Below are positions 25,743-37,298 of a stretch of 64,000 bases of DNA, piece after piece (position 1 is the stretch's first letter; each line of letters opens with the position of its first letter). This stretch comes from Bacillus sp. N1-1. GTDB lineage: Bacteria; Bacillota; Bacilli; Bacillales; Guptibacillaceae. The translations under genes were made by a program, and so were the position numbers. The notes under the pieces are model-generated. The model saw only the letters and a list, made by a program, of their open reading frames with translations. It had not been told where the DNA came from and searched no databases. The stretch covers positions 2,914,001 through 2,978,000 of the forward strand of contig NZ_CP046564.1 in assembly GCF_009818105.1 (NCBI RefSeq). Reading direction: 5' to 3'.

Positions 25743-25918
25743 CGCCGTGGCCCCCTTTCGTTCTTCACCTATTATACTACAAGTCGACATATTGTCAGCG
25801 TTATTGCTAACGTTCGCCATATTTACTCCAACATGTATTATACAAGTTAACGATAGAGGTTTGTAGTCATTTCCAAAATTCAGTAACAATTCGTTGTTAT
25901 AATGATCAACTAAACATA

Positions 25919-25950
25919 AAAAAGCTACCGATGAACACATCGGTAGCTTT
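25919..25950 (-). terminator. Terminator after yrzB
   Basis: The perfect 13-bp stem AAAGCTACCGATG with CATCGGTAGCTTT lies ahead of a T-run on the minus strand. It separates yrzB from mltG, so mltG probably has its own promoter in the 215-base gap, where a TATACT-like box is possible but not certain. Confidence 0.85.
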
Positions 25951-25959
25951 AATCGGACG

Positions 25960-26250
25960 TTATTCGTTCTCGTCCTCTTCCTCTTCTGAGAATGTGTTGA
26001 GCATTTCTTCAACCATTTCCCATTCCTTATCTGATTCGATAGGGAAAAGCTTATAGTCTCGTTCTTCGTTATCTTCTTCTTCATAACGGAAAGCGTAAAC
26101 TTCTACTTCTTCTTCGCTATCTGCCTGATCAGCTGGAACCACAGTCATATAAGATTGTCCGTTCTCAGCTACGTCGAAAGTAAAGAGAACTTCAAATAAA
26201 TGTTCGTCTCCGTTTTCATCTGGAATGATAATGCGTTCTTTTTCCTCCAT
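25960..26250 (-). CDS. yrzB: DUF1292 protein YrzB
   Basis: A 96-residue, very acidic protein with the DUF1292 core IPDENGDEHLFEVLFTFD and YKLFPIESDKEWEMVEEM. ATG 26250 has GAGGTG six bases upstream; the GTG three codons earlier lies in that site. It is conserved beside ruvX in Firmicutes, and no activity is established. It has 13 bases of spacing to ruvX. Confidence 0.88.
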   Translation of the reverse strand: MEEKERIIIPDENGDEHLFEVLFTFDVAENGQSYMTVVPADQADSEEEVEVYAFRYEEEDNEERDYKLFPIESDKEWEMVEEMLNTFSEEEEDENE

Positions 26251-26263
26251 GCTTTTCACCTCA

Positions 26264-26683
26264 TTAATTTTGCTTGCTGTCTAAGTATCCTTGCAGAATC
26301 ATAACAGCAGCCATTTTGTCGATCACTTTCTTCCTTTTCTTACGACTCACATCAGCACTTATCAGCATGCGCTCAGCAGCGACAGTTGTCAGCCTTTCAT
26401 CCCACATTTCAACTGGCAAATTGGTACTTATCCGAATGAGCTCTGCAAATGCCTGACAGGCCTCACCACTCGGACCAATTGAACCATTCATGTTCTTAGG
26501 AAGTCCAACAACAATCTTGCTGACATCATTCCCATTAATGATTTCCATTAAACGATCAGGAATTACATCCTGCATATCCGGGTTACGTTTCACCGTTTCT
26601 AATCCCTGTGCCGTCCAACCCATCGCATCGCTTAGCGCGACACCGATTGTTTTCGTACCGACATCCAAACCAAGTGTTTTCAT
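26264..26683 (-). CDS. ruvX: Holliday junction resolvase-like / pre-16S rRNA nuclease YqgF
   Basis: A 139-residue RNase H-fold protein starting [19 protein letters not shown], with catalytic Asp residues in LDVGTKTIG, in [10 protein letters not shown] (acidic) and near the end ([15 protein letters not shown]). The family matures the 5' end of 16S rRNA and resolves recombination junctions in some species. In B. subtilis this is yrrK, in the same yrzL-yrrK-yrzB order. Confidence 0.93.
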   Translation of the reverse strand: MKTLGLDVGTKTIGVALSDAMGWTAQGLETVKRNPDMQDVIPDRLMEIINGNDVSKIVVGLPKNMNGSIGPSGEACQAFAELIRISTNLPVEMWDERLTTVAAERMLISADVSRKKRKKVIDKMAAVMILQGYLDSKQN

Positions 26684-26692
26684 GCTGTCTCC

Positions 26693-26956
26693 TTATCTCT
26701 GATGATGAGTAAGATACGATTTTACAAGCTCTTCGATTAATTCATCTCGTTCTAGCTTACGAATTAAGCTTCTCGCATCATTGTGTCTCGGAATGTAAGC
26801 CGGATCTCCAGAAAGGAGGTATCCCACAATCTGGTTAATCGGATTGTAGCCCTTTTCTTGAAGAGCGCTATAGACGGTGAGCAACACTTCCTGGACATCG
26901 TGATTGTCTGCGTCGTCTGGAAAATTAAATTTCATTGTTTTGTCCATCGAACTCAT
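26693..26956 (-). CDS. yrzL: IreB-family regulatory phosphoprotein YrzL
   Basis: An 87-residue protein ([12 protein letters not shown] at the start; [20 protein letters not shown] in the middle). In Enterococcus IreB is phosphorylated by the wall-sensing kinase IreK and tunes cephalosporin resistance; conservation here is high, including the N-terminal TM phosphorylation region. It is the first gene of yrzL-ruvX-yrzB, which follows alaS after 79 bases with no clear terminator between. Confidence 0.93.
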   Translation of the reverse strand: MSSMDKTMKFNFPDDADNHDVQEVLLTVYSALQEKGYNPINQIVGYLLSGDPAYIPRHNDARSLIRKLERDELIEELVKSYLTHHQR

Positions 26957-27035
26957 TCCTTACACCTCTTTCTCCGATCCCCATCTAGAATCGTAACTAG
27001 TCAACTAATTCTTATTGTACACTACTAAAACCAAA

Positions 27036-29669
27036 TTAGGAAATGGATTTAACCCAATCTGTTGCATAAGCAAGCGCGTCATCTAACTTCTCAGGGTTTT
27101 TGCCGCCTGCCTGTGCCATATCCGGACGACCACCACCGCCACCGCCACAGCGTGTAGCAAGCTCTTTAATCAATTTCCCAGCATGATAACCTTCTTTTAC
27201 AAGGTCATCTGTAATACCAGCTGCAAGTTGAACTTTCCCATCAGCACCACTTCCCAATACGACAATGACGCTTCCAATCTGTGATTTCAAATCATCAACA
27301 ATACTACGAAGGTTATTCATATCTGTATCGATGCGTTTAGCAACCACTTTCACACCGTCTACTTCTTGAACATCTCCTGCCATTTGCTTTGCTTCAACAT
27401 TTGCAAGTTTTGATGTCAATGAATCATTTTGGCGTTGTAAATCACGGATCTGACCAAGTAGTGCTTCTGTTCTTGAGGGAACGTCCTTCACATTTGATTT
27501 TAACAAGTCAGCCGTGTTTTTCAAAATCGACACTTGTTGATTCAGAACCTGGTAAGCTCCTTCACTTGTTACAGCTTCAATACGGCGCGTTCCTGCACCA
27601 ATACCTGATTCAGAAACAATTTTAAACAATCCAATTTCTGCTGTATTTTGAACGTGCGTACCGCCACATAATTCAAGACTATAATCCCCAACACGCACAA
27701 CCCGAACAGTATCTCCATATTTTTCACCAAACAATGCCATAGCTCCCATTGCTTTAGCTTCGTCAATAGGCTTTACCATCGTATTCACTGGAATGTTAGC
27801 CCAAATTTGATCGTTCACTCGTTTTTCAATCTCTTCAAGTTCTTCAGATGTAATCTGTCCGAAATGAGAGAAGTCAAAGCGAAGGCGCTCTGAACCTACG
27901 AGTGAACCAGCCTGGTTTACATGCTCACCAAGAACGTCTTTTAAAGCCTGATGAAGCAAGTGGGTTGCCGTATGATTCTTTACAATTGCCGAACGGTTCG
28001 AACGATTGATTTCAGCTGTAATTTTTGCTCCTGTTTTTATTGTTCCAGATTCTACAACTGCCGTATGGACGTGCTGGCCGTTTGGCGCTTTTTGTACATC
28101 CGTTACGCGAAGCTGCACATCTTCACCACGAATAACACCAGGATCTGCAACTTGCCCGCCGCTTTCAGCATAGAAAGGCGTGCTTTGTATAATAACTTGA
28201 ATTTCGTCGCCTTCTGACGCTATTTCAGTCAGCTCTTTGTCTTTTATAATAGCGACAACTTCTGTATCAACAGATCGCTCTTCATATCCGACAAAATCGC
28301 TTTCGACTGAAATATCACCAAGCGCGCCACCTTGAACCTGCATAGAACCTACATCCTGACGAGCATCTCTAGCACGTTTACGCTGCATTCCCATTTCATG
28401 CTCGAAACCTGTACGATCAATTTCCATACCTTCTTCTTCCGCATACTCCTCTGTTAGTTCAACAGGGAAACCGTATGTGTCATATAGACGGAAAACATCG
28501 CTACCTGAAATAACGTGATTCCCCGCTGCTTTTTCTTTCTTCATAATATCCGAAAGAATCGAAAGTCCTTCATTTAAGGTTTCGTAAAAGCGATCTTCTT
28601 CATTCTTAATCACTTTCTGAATAAATTCTTTCTTTGCATTTACTTCTGGGTAGAACTCAACCATAATGTCCCCCACTACAGGAACAAGTTCATACATAAA
28701 CGGTCGGTTGATACCAATTTGTTTAGCAAAACGAACAGCTCGTCTAAGCAGTCTTCTTAGTACGTACCCACGTCCCTCATTGGAAGGTAGGGCACCATCA
28801 CCAATTGCAAATGTAACAGTTCGAATATGGTCAGCGACTACTTTGAAAGCAGTATCTCCTTCTCGAGAAGCTCCATACTTCACGTTTGCCATTCGCTCAG
28901 TTTCACGAATTGTCGGCATGAATAGATCTGTATCATAGTTTGTTTTTGCATCCTGAATAACAGATACCATTCGTTCAAGTCCCATTCCCGTATCAATATT
29001 CTTTTTAGGTAAAGGGGTATAAGTACCATCTGGATTATGGTTGAACTGAGAAAATACAAGGTTCCAGATTTCAAGATAACGCTCGTTTTCGCCACCAGGA
29101 TAGAGTTCTTCTGTAGGATCTTCAAAACCGTATTCTTCGCCACGGTCATAGAAAATTTCTGTATTTGGTCCACTCGGTCCTTCACCGATATCCCAGAAGT
29201 TGCCCTCTAGTCGAATGATACGCTCTTCTGGAAGGCCAATTTTTTCACTCCAAATTGTATAAGCTTCCTCATCTTCCGGGTGGATTGTTACCGATAATTT
29301 ATCAGCTTCAAAGCCAATCCAATCTTTGCTCGTTAAAAATTCCCAGCCCCATTCAATCGCTTCTTCTTTAAAATAATCTCCGATTGAAAAGTTTCCAAGC
29401 ATTTCAAAAAATGTATGGTGACGCGCTGTCTTCCCTACATTTTCAATGTCATTCGTACGAATTGACTTCTGTGCATTCACAATTCGTGGATTATCAGGGG
29501 TAACGCGCCCGTCAAAATATTTCTTTAATGTAGCAACTCCGCTATTGATCCACAACAAAGTTGGATCTTCATGAGGTACTAGCGATGCACTAGGTTCCAC
29601 CGAGTGACTTTTTTCCTTAAAGAAATCGATAAACATCTGTCTTACGTCAGCTGACGATAAGTTTTTCAT
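27036..29669 (-). CDS. alaS: Alanyl-tRNA synthetase
   Basis: An 877-residue class II synthetase with catalytic, tRNA-recognition, editing and C-terminal domains. The catalytic part opens [17 protein letters not shown]; the editing site shows [11 protein letters not shown] and CGGTHVQNT (Zn ligands); the C-terminal DHHA1 end has [16 protein letters not shown]. It charges and proofreads tRNA-Ala. ATG 29669 is eight bases after AAGGAGG; an ATG three codons earlier abuts the site. A T-box leader precedes it. Confidence 0.98.
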   Translation of the reverse strand: MKNLSSADVRQMFIDFFKEKSHSVEPSASLVPHEDPTLLWINSGVATLKKYFDGRVTPDNPRIVNAQKSIRTNDIENVGKTARHHTFFEMLGNFSIGDYFKEEAIEWGWEFLTSKDWIGFEADKLSVTIHPEDEEAYTIWSEKIGLPEERIIRLEGNFWDIGEGPSGPNTEIFYDRGEEYGFEDPTEELYPGGENERYLEIWNLVFSQFNHNPDGTYTPLPKKNIDTGMGLERMVSVIQDAKTNYDTDLFMPTIRETERMANVKYGASREGDTAFKVVADHIRTVTFAIGDGALPSNEGRGYVLRRLLRRAVRFAKQIGINRPFMYELVPVVGDIMVEFYPEVNAKKEFIQKVIKNEEDRFYETLNEGLSILSDIMKKEKAAGNHVISGSDVFRLYDTYGFPVELTEEYAEEEGMEIDRTGFEHEMGMQRKRARDARQDVGSMQVQGGALGDISVESDFVGYEERSVDTEVVAIIKDKELTEIASEGDEIQVIIQSTPFYAESGGQVADPGVIRGEDVQLRVTDVQKAPNGQHVHTAVVESGTIKTGAKITAEINRSNRSAIVKNHTATHLLHQALKDVLGEHVNQAGSLVGSERLRFDFSHFGQITSEELEEIEKRVNDQIWANIPVNTMVKPIDEAKAMGAMALFGEKYGDTVRVVRVGDYSLELCGGTHVQNTAEIGLFKIVSESGIGAGTRRIEAVTSEGAYQVLNQQVSILKNTADLLKSNVKDVPSRTEALLGQIRDLQRQNDSLTSKLANVEAKQMAGDVQEVDGVKVVAKRIDTDMNNLRSIVDDLKSQIGSVIVVLGSGADGKVQLAAGITDDLVKEGYHAGKLIKELATRCGGGGGGRPDMAQAGGKNPEKLDDALAYATDWVKSIS

Positions 29670-29732
29670 ATGAAACATCCTCCTTCAATTCTGATTGAAA
29701 TCTTTCGCTATTCTAGGTGGTTTTTTACATAC

Positions 29733-30007
29733 AAAAAAACTCCCATCCCTGAATAAATCAGGGACGAGAGTTTTGTTTTCATACTCACGCGGTACCACCC
29801 TGGTTATAGACATAATCGTCTATCACCTCAAGCGACCGTAACGAGGTCGAGACGGCGGGGATTAATCCGCACTCAGGATTAGCGTTCTGCTGATCTTATT
29901 CATAAAGCTCTTTCAGCCGAGGAGCTTCTCTCTAAGGAATACATTTTGTATTCATGAATAGGGGTCAACATACTGGATCCGTCAATGTGTTTGTTTCTTA
30001 ATCTCTG
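29733..30007 (-). promoter_or_regulatory. T-box riboswitch of alaS
   Basis: The leader carries the T-box core AGGGTGGTACCGCG at 29788-29801 (minus strand), followed by a terminator whose arms are AACTCTCGTCCCTGA and TCAGGGATGGGAGTT with a run of T. Uncharged tRNA pairing with the core would favour the antiterminator and let alaS be read. An Ala triplet GCT at 29881-29883 is a candidate specifier just before stem II, but stem I was not fully resolved by eye. Confidence 0.9.
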
Positions 30008-30012
30008 AAATA

Positions 30013-30042
30013 ATTATAGTCAGAGCTTGAATCGTTTGTCAA
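30013..30042 (-). promoter_or_regulatory. Sigma-A promoter of the alaS leader
   Basis: TTGACA at 30037-30042 and TATAAT at 30013-30018, both perfect consensus boxes on the minus strand with an 18-base spacer. The -35 overlaps the stop of the upstream gene. Confidence 0.85.
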
Positions 30043-31103
30043 TTGCTTCGTTCATCTTCGTTTCGATAGAGAATGAGCGCCTTTAAAACGGCCAGAACAG
30101 GAACTGCCAGTATCAATCCAATCACTCCGGCAATTTCTCCTCCTGCTAGTAGGCCGAAAATAATAACGACCGGGTGAATATGCAAACTTTTCCCTACAAT
30201 ATATGGAGAAAGGATATTGCTTTCAATAAACTGAAGGACAACAATGACTATGATTGTAATCATCGTCATTTTAACTGAAACAGTCGACGCAATTAATAAT
30301 GCTGGCGCCGCACCTAAAAAAGGTCCAAAATATGGAATGATATCTGTTACGCCGACAATAATGCCAAGCAAGATCGCATATGGAAGCTTGATTAACCAAA
30401 AGCCTAGTGCAGCAAGAACACCTAGAACACTAATGACAAAAAATTGACCTCGAATGTAATTTCCAAGTGATTCATCAATTCGAATCAATAAGTTTCTACC
30501 CGGTTTTCTCCACTTTGGAGGTGTAACTTTCCAGGCTATTTTCTTTAGATCTTCGAAATCTTTAAGCAAATAGAACACGATAAAGGGAATGATCATGATA
30601 ATAAAAAAAGAACTTAATAGCTTTTTTGCTAATTCAATTGCAAGGGTTAATGTACGATTAACGGCATCTTCAGCATCTTGAAACGATTGATCCACCTTTT
30701 CTTGAAGCGCAGGAGGTAAGTTAGCTGTAAAGTCATAGGTATGATGCACCGCATCTCGATACATATCAATAAACATCGGCACGTTCTCCATTAATTCCTG
30801 TGACTGCTTCACAATATGCGGAATACCTTTAACAATTGCATACCCAGTGCCTCCAAAAAACAGGAGGTAGATTAAGAGGACAGCAACACCTCTTGGGAGG
30901 CCTTCTTTATGAATCTTCTCTACAATCGGATGAAGTAAATACGTGATGAGAGAAGCAATTAAAAAGGGAACGATCAATACCGTTAACACGTTTATAATCG
31001 GCTCCCAAATCGGAGCTAATTTCAATAACAAATACACACATAGAAATACAAGCAGAAGGGTTGTTAAATAAATGAGCCAATTAAGGTTCCATTCACGCTT
31101 CAC
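30039..31103 (-). CDS. AI-2E family membrane protein
   Basis: A 354-residue polytopic protein with paired helices at the N-terminus and a helix cluster at the C-terminus; the family motif IIPYFGPFLGAAPALLI is clear. The AI-2E family includes AI-2 exporter-like proteins and Na+/H+ antiporters, and the true substrate cannot be told. In B. subtilis yrrI occupies this position. The GTG start has AGGAGGGA six bases upstream. Confidence 0.88.
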   Translation of the reverse strand: MKREWNLNWLIYLTTLLLVFLCVYLLLKLAPIWEPIINVLTVLIVPFLIASLITYLLHPIVEKIHKEGLPRGVAVLLIYLLFFGGTGYAIVKGIPHIVKQSQELMENVPMFIDMYRDAVHHTYDFTANLPPALQEKVDQSFQDAEDAVNRTLTLAIELAKKLLSSFFIIMIIPFIVFYLLKDFEDLKKIAWKVTPPKWRKPGRNLLIRIDESLGNYIRGQFFVISVLGVLAALGFWLIKLPYAILLGIIVGVTDIIPYFGPFLGAAPALLIASTVSVKMTMITIIVIVVLQFIESNILSPYIVGKSLHIHPVVIIFGLLAGGEIAGVIGLILAVPVLAVLKALILYRNEDERSN

Positions 31104-31130
31104 ATTTGATCCCTCCTGCTATCACGCCAT

Positions 31131-31319
31131 CTACAGTTCCACTCGCATATCATAATCTTCAAATAAATCATCAAGGGATGTAAGTGAACCATCTTCTTCT
31201 ACTTGATGAAGGGAGAGTACGCCTTTGATCACAGACATTTCCACAAAACAGTTCCAACAATAGAATTGATTGGCACCGATCTTCCCTATATTTTTACTTT
31301 TGCAATTTGGACAATTCAT
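31131..31319 (-). CDS. Small zinc-ribbon protein
   Basis: A 62-residue protein with two CxxC pairs, CPNCKSKNIG and CWNCFVEM, 16 residues apart, forming a zinc ribbon, then an acidic tail. ATG 31319 is nine bases after TAGGAGG; an ATG two codons upstream is too close to that site. Similar short proteins sit between recD2 and the AI-2E gene in Bacillus; no role is known. Confidence 0.75.
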   Translation of the reverse strand: MNCPNCKSKNIGKIGANQFYCWNCFVEMSVIKGVLSLHQVEEDGSLTSLDDLFEDYDMRVEL

Positions 31320-31436
31320 CTCCATACGCCTCCTAATCGAGCTATTTAAGAAGATATACATTCCATCCTGTCCATCCACTCCACATTCTATACAGCGGCT
31401 CTAGAAGTGCATTGCCTGTCCAAATGTTTTTCCAAT

Positions 31437-31463
31437 AAAAAAAGCCAGAAAATCCTCTGACTT
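31437..31463 (-). terminator. Terminator after recD2
   Basis: On the minus strand AGTCAGA pairs with TCTGGCT (one wobble) and is followed by seven T residues. Confidence 0.75.
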
Positions 31464-33734
31464 TTAGATTGATTCTTCAATTGTTGTTTGTTCGCCAATC
31501 ATTTCTTGCAATTTCTCTGTTAACTGCGTATTTCGAATCTGATCATCTTCTGTTTTTATAGCAAGCTTAATCGCATCTTCTTCGCCGCACAAAATCAAAT
31601 AATCTTTGCTTCTTGTAACGGCTGTATAAAGAAGGTTCTTCCGCAGCATCCGATAATATCCTCTTACAATAGGAAGAACCACAATTGGAAACTCACTACC
31701 CTGGGATTTATGGATAGAGCAGCAGTAGGCATGTGTTAATTGATTAAAGTCAGGCCTGTCATAAACCACTTCCTGTCCATCAAAAGAAACAACAAGTTGA
31801 TCCTGCTTTTCAATATTTTCTTTCGCAAAGAATACAGAAACCACCTCGCCCATATCGCCATTGAAAACATTGTCTTCAGGATTGTTTACAAGTTGAAGAA
31901 CTTTATCTCCGACTCGATACACGAGATCTCCATGAAAAAGCTCTCTTCGCTGATCAGTTGGAGGATTAAATAGCTTTTGAAGCTCCTGATTTAGTCGATC
32001 CACTCCAGCTGATCCTCGATACATCGGAGCAAGAACTTGAATATCTCGAGGAGAGTATCCCTTCTTTAATGCATTGCCACAAACTTGCGAAACAACCTCA
32101 ATAATCTGAGATTGAGAACAAGGAAAGAACCTTCGATCAGGCGTCGGTTTATGAAACTCTTCTGGAAGCTCTCCTTCTTTAATGGAGTGGGCAAGATCAA
32201 TAATCGAAGAGCCTTCAGCCTGCCGGTAAATGTCCGTCAGTCTACTAACGGGAACAGCATGTGAATCAATCATATCCTTAAGCACCTGTCCTGGTCCTAC
32301 TGAAGGAAGTTGATCTTCATCACCAACAACAATCACTTGAATTTGAGATGGTAAGGATTTAAATAATTGATTGGCTAGCCACACGTCAACCATAGATACT
32401 TCGTCAACAATTAATAATTTACCTTCAATTGGATTATTCTCATCATGTTCAAATCCCGCCTCACCTTTCCAGCCAAGTAATCTATGTATCGTGAAAGCCG
32501 GTAATCCGGTTGCTTCACTCATTCGTTTGGCTGCTCTTCCTGTTGGTGCGACGAGCAGAACGGGAAAGGGATTTTCTTTTGTGTAATCTTTTGGATCTAA
32601 AGAAAGGCCATTTAATTCAGCATAAAGCTCAACAATCCCTTTTATAACGGTTGTTTTGCCCGTACCAGGTCCGCCAGTTAAAATCATGAACGGAGACGAT
32701 ATCGCTTTTTGTACCGCTTCACGCTGTGATGGCGCATATTGAATGCCGAGTCGTTCTTCGAGATCTCCAAGTGCGCGATAAAATTCAGATTCAGGAAAAG
32801 AATCAGCATACTCTGTTTGCGACATCACATTATTCAATCCAGTGACAAGACCTTTTTCAGCATAGTAAAGTGAATGTAAATAGATTCTCTCTCGATCAAG
32901 AATTAACTTATCACTCTCGTAAAGCGAGATCAGTTCCCTTGAAATATCTGCTTCATCGAGTCGATCACCTAGCAGCTCATTTACAGATCGAATCAAAGCA
33001 TTGTACTCTAAATACACATGCCCTTCCTGTAACGTTTGTTCATTTAACGTATGAAGACATGCCGCCCTAATGCGATCGGGATGCTTTCCCTCAATACCAA
33101 TCGATTTCCCTAAATCGTCCGCTCGACGAAAACCAATGCCTTCCACGTCTTGAATAAGCTGATAAGGATTTTTCTCAACAATTTCGAGTGTTTCTTGCTT
33201 ATAGGCTTTAAAAATTTTCATCGATAGTCTCGGTCCAAACCCTAATTCAGTTAATCGAATCATAATTTGGTCAAGCCCCTGATGCTCCATGAGAGAATCA
33301 TATAATCCTTTTGCTTTTTCTTCAGATAGCTTTGGTACCTTACTTAATATTGAAGGATCACGCATAATCTTAGCAATTGCGCGCTCTCCTAGCGCATCAA
33401 CAATCGATTCCGCTGTCTTTTCACCAATTCCATGGAATAAATCACTTGATAAGTATTGAATAAGCCCCGGTTTTGATTCAGGCATCTGTCGCTCAAATGA
33501 TTCAACAGCATACTGTTTTCCGTAGCGTGGATGGTCTGTAAACCGTCCATAGAAAACGTACGTTTCATCTTCCAAAAGCCTTGGAATCATTCCATTTACA
33601 ACGACTTCTTTCTCATCGTAGGCTTCATTCGTTTCTGATATTCGTAGTCTTGCCACCCCATACAAACTATCTTCATTGAAGAAAATCATTTGTATCGGTC
33701 TTCCTTTGATATAGCCTTTTTGTGGCTGATCCAT
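31464..33734 (-). CDS. recD2: ATP-dependent RecD2-type DNA helicase
   Basis: A 756-residue superfamily 1B helicase with the long N-terminal extension (helix-hairpin-helix-like repeats, residues 80-210, e.g. FHGIGEKTAESIVDALG) that marks RecD2. Walker A is LTGGPGTGKTTVIKG, Walker B LLIVDEVSMVD, and motif VI is YTAVTRSKDYLILCG. It unwinds DNA 5' to 3' without RecBC and helps forks past lesions. It is followed upstream by the TPR gene after 27 bases. Confidence 0.95.
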   Translation of the reverse strand: MDQPQKGYIKGRPIQMIFFNEDSLYGVARLRISETNEAYDEKEVVVNGMIPRLLEDETYVFYGRFTDHPRYGKQYAVESFERQMPESKPGLIQYLSSDLFHGIGEKTAESIVDALGERAIAKIMRDPSILSKVPKLSEEKAKGLYDSLMEHQGLDQIMIRLTELGFGPRLSMKIFKAYKQETLEIVEKNPYQLIQDVEGIGFRRADDLGKSIGIEGKHPDRIRAACLHTLNEQTLQEGHVYLEYNALIRSVNELLGDRLDEADISRELISLYESDKLILDRERIYLHSLYYAEKGLVTGLNNVMSQTEYADSFPESEFYRALGDLEERLGIQYAPSQREAVQKAISSPFMILTGGPGTGKTTVIKGIVELYAELNGLSLDPKDYTKENPFPVLLVAPTGRAAKRMSEATGLPAFTIHRLLGWKGEAGFEHDENNPIEGKLLIVDEVSMVDVWLANQLFKSLPSQIQVIVVGDEDQLPSVGPGQVLKDMIDSHAVPVSRLTDIYRQAEGSSIIDLAHSIKEGELPEEFHKPTPDRRFFPCSQSQIIEVVSQVCGNALKKGYSPRDIQVLAPMYRGSAGVDRLNQELQKLFNPPTDQRRELFHGDLVYRVGDKVLQLVNNPEDNVFNGDMGEVVSVFFAKENIEKQDQLVVSFDGQEVVYDRPDFNQLTHAYCCSIHKSQGSEFPIVVLPIVRGYYRMLRKNLLYTAVTRSKDYLILCGEEDAIKLAIKTEDDQIRNTQLTEKLQEMIGEQTTIEESI

Positions 33735-33761
33735 AAGATCTTCTCTCCAATAACTTAAAAT

Positions 33762-34430
33762 TTAATTGTTATTGTTCATCGCTTGTTCCATTTGTTTCTT
33801 CCCATTTCCTGCTAAGAGATGATCTGGTTGAATAGCGAGTGCACGATCAAAACAGCTAATTGCTTTCTCCAAATTTTCTTGATAAGCATAGCTCACACCC
33901 AAGTTAAACCATGCATCTGCATGATCAGGGTCTTCTTCAACAACTCTCTCAAACTGAGGAAGAGCCACATCGACTGCCCCGTCTTGCGCAAGACAAAGTG
34001 CATACTGGAAACGAGCTTCCGAATCTTCCTCATTGAGTTCAACAGCTCTCTGGAAGAAAGGTAACGCTAAACGTAGCGCATCCTGCATCATAAAGCATTG
34101 GCCCATCATAAAGTGAACATCGCTTTGATCAAGTCCTTGCTGAATCGCTTTTTGATACATATCTGCAGCGTCTTTGTACTGCTCTAGTTCAAAGAATGCA
34201 TTTCCTGCGCCATAATACGCTGTCCCTTGGGTTTCATCCAGATCAATCGCTTTTTCAAAATATGCGACAGCCTGCTTAATTTCTCCTGCCTGTGCAAGGA
34301 GGTTTCCAATATTCGTATAAGCAACCGGATCTTTAGGATTCTCTTCAATCGCTTCATATAGTAGCGTTACAGCTTTTTCTAATTCTCCATTATTCATCGC
34401 TTCAATCGCTTGTTCATTTTTTTGGCTCAT
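33762..34430 (-). CDS. Tetratricopeptide repeat protein YrrB-like
   Basis: A 222-residue protein built almost wholly of TPR units: about six repeats with the A/G/Y pattern (AYTNIGNLLAQAGEIKQAVAY, AWFNLGVSYAYQENLEKAISC). Such proteins act as scaffolds. In B. subtilis YrrB occupies the same place between trmU/mnmA and recD2, and its partner is unknown. No signal peptide, so it is cytoplasmic. Confidence 0.88.
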   Translation of the reverse strand: MSQKNEQAIEAMNNGELEKAVTLLYEAIEENPKDPVAYTNIGNLLAQAGEIKQAVAYFEKAIDLDETQGTAYYGAGNAFFELEQYKDAADMYQKAIQQGLDQSDVHFMMGQCFMMQDALRLALPFFQRAVELNEEDSEARFQYALCLAQDGAVDVALPQFERVVEEDPDHADAWFNLGVSYAYQENLEKAISCFDRALAIQPDHLLAGNGKKQMEQAMNNNN

Positions 34431-34500
34431 CTTAAAAACTCCTTATTTCTTTAGCTTATTCTCTAGTTTAGCATAAGTTAGCAGTTGATTCTTCACCTCA

Positions 34501-34532
34501 AAAAACAGCCCCATTTCTTTTTGAAATGAGGC
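34501..34532 (-). terminator. Terminator after mnmA
   Basis: On the minus strand GCCTCATTTC pairs with GAAATGGGGC around AAAAA and is followed by TGTTTTTT. Confidence 0.8.
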
Positions 34533-34538
34533 GTGTCA

Positions 34539-35672
<1,134 letters not shown>

Positions 35673-35698
35673 TTAACACAAATTGTGTCCAGGTTATT

Positions 35699-36841
35699 TT
35701 ATAACTTCTTCAACCGATTGACAATCTTAACGACTTCACCGGCTGCTTTCTTCGCCTCATCGATCGAGTTTCCATATCCAAAACTAAAGCGTATCGCCGT
35801 ATCTGTTCGCTCACTATCTCCAAACATTGCTGTTAACACGTGGGAAGGTTCATGCGACCCTGCCGTACAAGCCGATCCGCTTGAAACCGCAATTCCTGCA
35901 AGATCAAGATTCATTAGCATAGGCTCAACCTTTGCATCTAAAAAGCTAACATTCATAACATGTGGAAGCATGTTTTGACTATCTCCATTCACCAGATATG
36001 AAAGAGATTCTTCATCAAATATATCTATCATCACTTGCTTCATATTTTGATAAAGCTCGACTTTCGCATCTCGGTCTACATGCATTAGCTCAGCTGCCTT
36101 CTCCATTCCAACGATGCCAGCCACGTTTTCCGTACCAGCACGACGCTTACGCTCTTGCTCTCCCCCATATGAATAAGGAACTAGCTTTGTGCCAGCCTTT
36201 GCATACAGAAAACCTACACCTTTAGGTCCGTTGATCTTATGAGCTGAAACAGATAGGAGATCAATGCCCATCTCCTTCACATTCAGATCAATTAAACCAT
36301 AAGCCTGAACAGCATCTGTATGAAATAAGATACCAGAATCGTTTGCTATTCTGGCGATCTCTGAAATAGGTTGGATGGTTCCTACTTCGTTGTTTCCATA
36401 CATAACCGTAATCAGGATCGTTTCTGGACGTATCGCTTCTTTCAGGTCAACTATCGAAATCCTACCATTCTCATTTACTGGTAAGTAGGTAACACTAAAG
36501 CCTTCGTTCTCAAGTCCTTTACACGCATTTAATGCAGCATGATGCTCAATCGCAGTTGTAATAATATGATTTCCTTTTGCATGGCTTCCTTTTGCGGCTC
36601 CGATAATTGCAAGGTTATCTGCTTCTGTCCCTCCACTAGTGAAAATCACTTCATTCGGGTTAGCATGAATACTCCTCGCAAGATTGCTTCTTACTTCATC
36701 AAGTGCGTGACGCGATTTCCGACCAAACTGATGGATACTGGAAGGATTACCAAAATCATTTTGAAGTGACGTCGTCATTGCCTTTATCACATCAGGATGG
36801 ACGGGCGAAGTTGCAGCATGGTCCATATAAATTGCATTCAT
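35699..36841 (-). CDS. yrvO: Cysteine desulfurase (YrvO type, dedicated to MnmA)
   Basis: A 380-residue NifS/IscS-like PLP enzyme. The PLP lysine is in LLSVSAHKINGPKG and the active Cys in SSGSACTAGSHEPSHV. It begins MNAIYMDHAATSPVHP. It transfers cysteine sulfur as persulfide; its position directly before mnmA identifies the acceptor. It follows cymR in the same direction. Confidence 0.93.
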   Translation of the reverse strand: MNAIYMDHAATSPVHPDVIKAMTTSLQNDFGNPSSIHQFGRKSRHALDEVRSNLARSIHANPNEVIFTSGGTEADNLAIIGAAKGSHAKGNHIITTAIEHHAALNACKGLENEGFSVTYLPVNENGRISIVDLKEAIRPETILITVMYGNNEVGTIQPISEIARIANDSGILFHTDAVQAYGLIDLNVKEMGIDLLSVSAHKINGPKGVGFLYAKAGTKLVPYSYGGEQERKRRAGTENVAGIVGMEKAAELMHVDRDAKVELYQNMKQVMIDIFDEESLSYLVNGDSQNMLPHVMNVSFLDAKVEPMLMNLDLAGIAVSSGSACTAGSHEPSHVLTAMFGDSERTDTAIRFSFGYGNSIDEAKKAAGEVVKIVNRLKKL

Positions 36842-36878
36842 TCCTATTCACCTCTTACGACCAGCCGTGAGCTGGCTA

Positions 36879-37298
36879 CTAAATATAGAACATATAGCTA
36901 TCTTGTTCGCCTTCCCCTTCATAAGTTGCAAGGTCTTCAAGCGTTGTTGAATCTAGAACATCTTTTACAGCATCTCGTATTTTTAACCAAAGATCTCGTT
37001 TAGCAGGTTCTTCATCATCCATTACTTCAACTGGACTAATCGGTCCTTCTAGCACGCGAATGATGTCCCCTGCTGTAATTGAGTTTGCTTCTTGCGCAAG
37101 AATATAGCCACCATATGCTCCGCGAACACTTTTAACGAGACCGGCATTACGTAATGGGGCAACAAGCTGTTCGAGATAATGCTCTGATAAGTCTTTGCTT
37201 CTAGCAATGGATTTCAAAGAAATAGGTCCATCACCGTGCTTTTTTGCTAACTCCATCATAATCGTTAATCCGTATCTTCCTTTTGTCGATATCTTCAT
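36879..37298 (-). CDS. cymR: Cysteine metabolism repressor CymR
   Basis: A 139-residue Rrf2-family regulator starting MKISTKGRYGLTIMMELAKKHG, nearly superimposable on B. subtilis CymR (138 residues). The winged HTH covers about 25-65 (SIARSKDLSEHYLEQL). In B. subtilis CymR with CysK represses the mccA-mccB and other sulfur genes. ATG 37298 follows AGGTGG by six bases. The first 68 bases of the gene lie inside the 3' end of the upstream membrane-protein gene. Confidence 0.96.
   Translation of the reverse strand: MKISTKGRYGLTIMMELAKKHGDGPISLKSIARSKDLSEHYLEQLVAPLRNAGLVKSVRGAYGGYILAQEANSITAGDIIRVLEGPISPVEVMDDEEPAKRDLWLKIRDAVKDVLDSTTLEDLATYEGEGEQDSYMFYI

Noticed and set aside
25743..26084. 114-codon extension of mltG
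   Set aside because: It overlaps the yrzB coding region and its terminator; TTG 25742 with GAAAGGGGG fits the family length.
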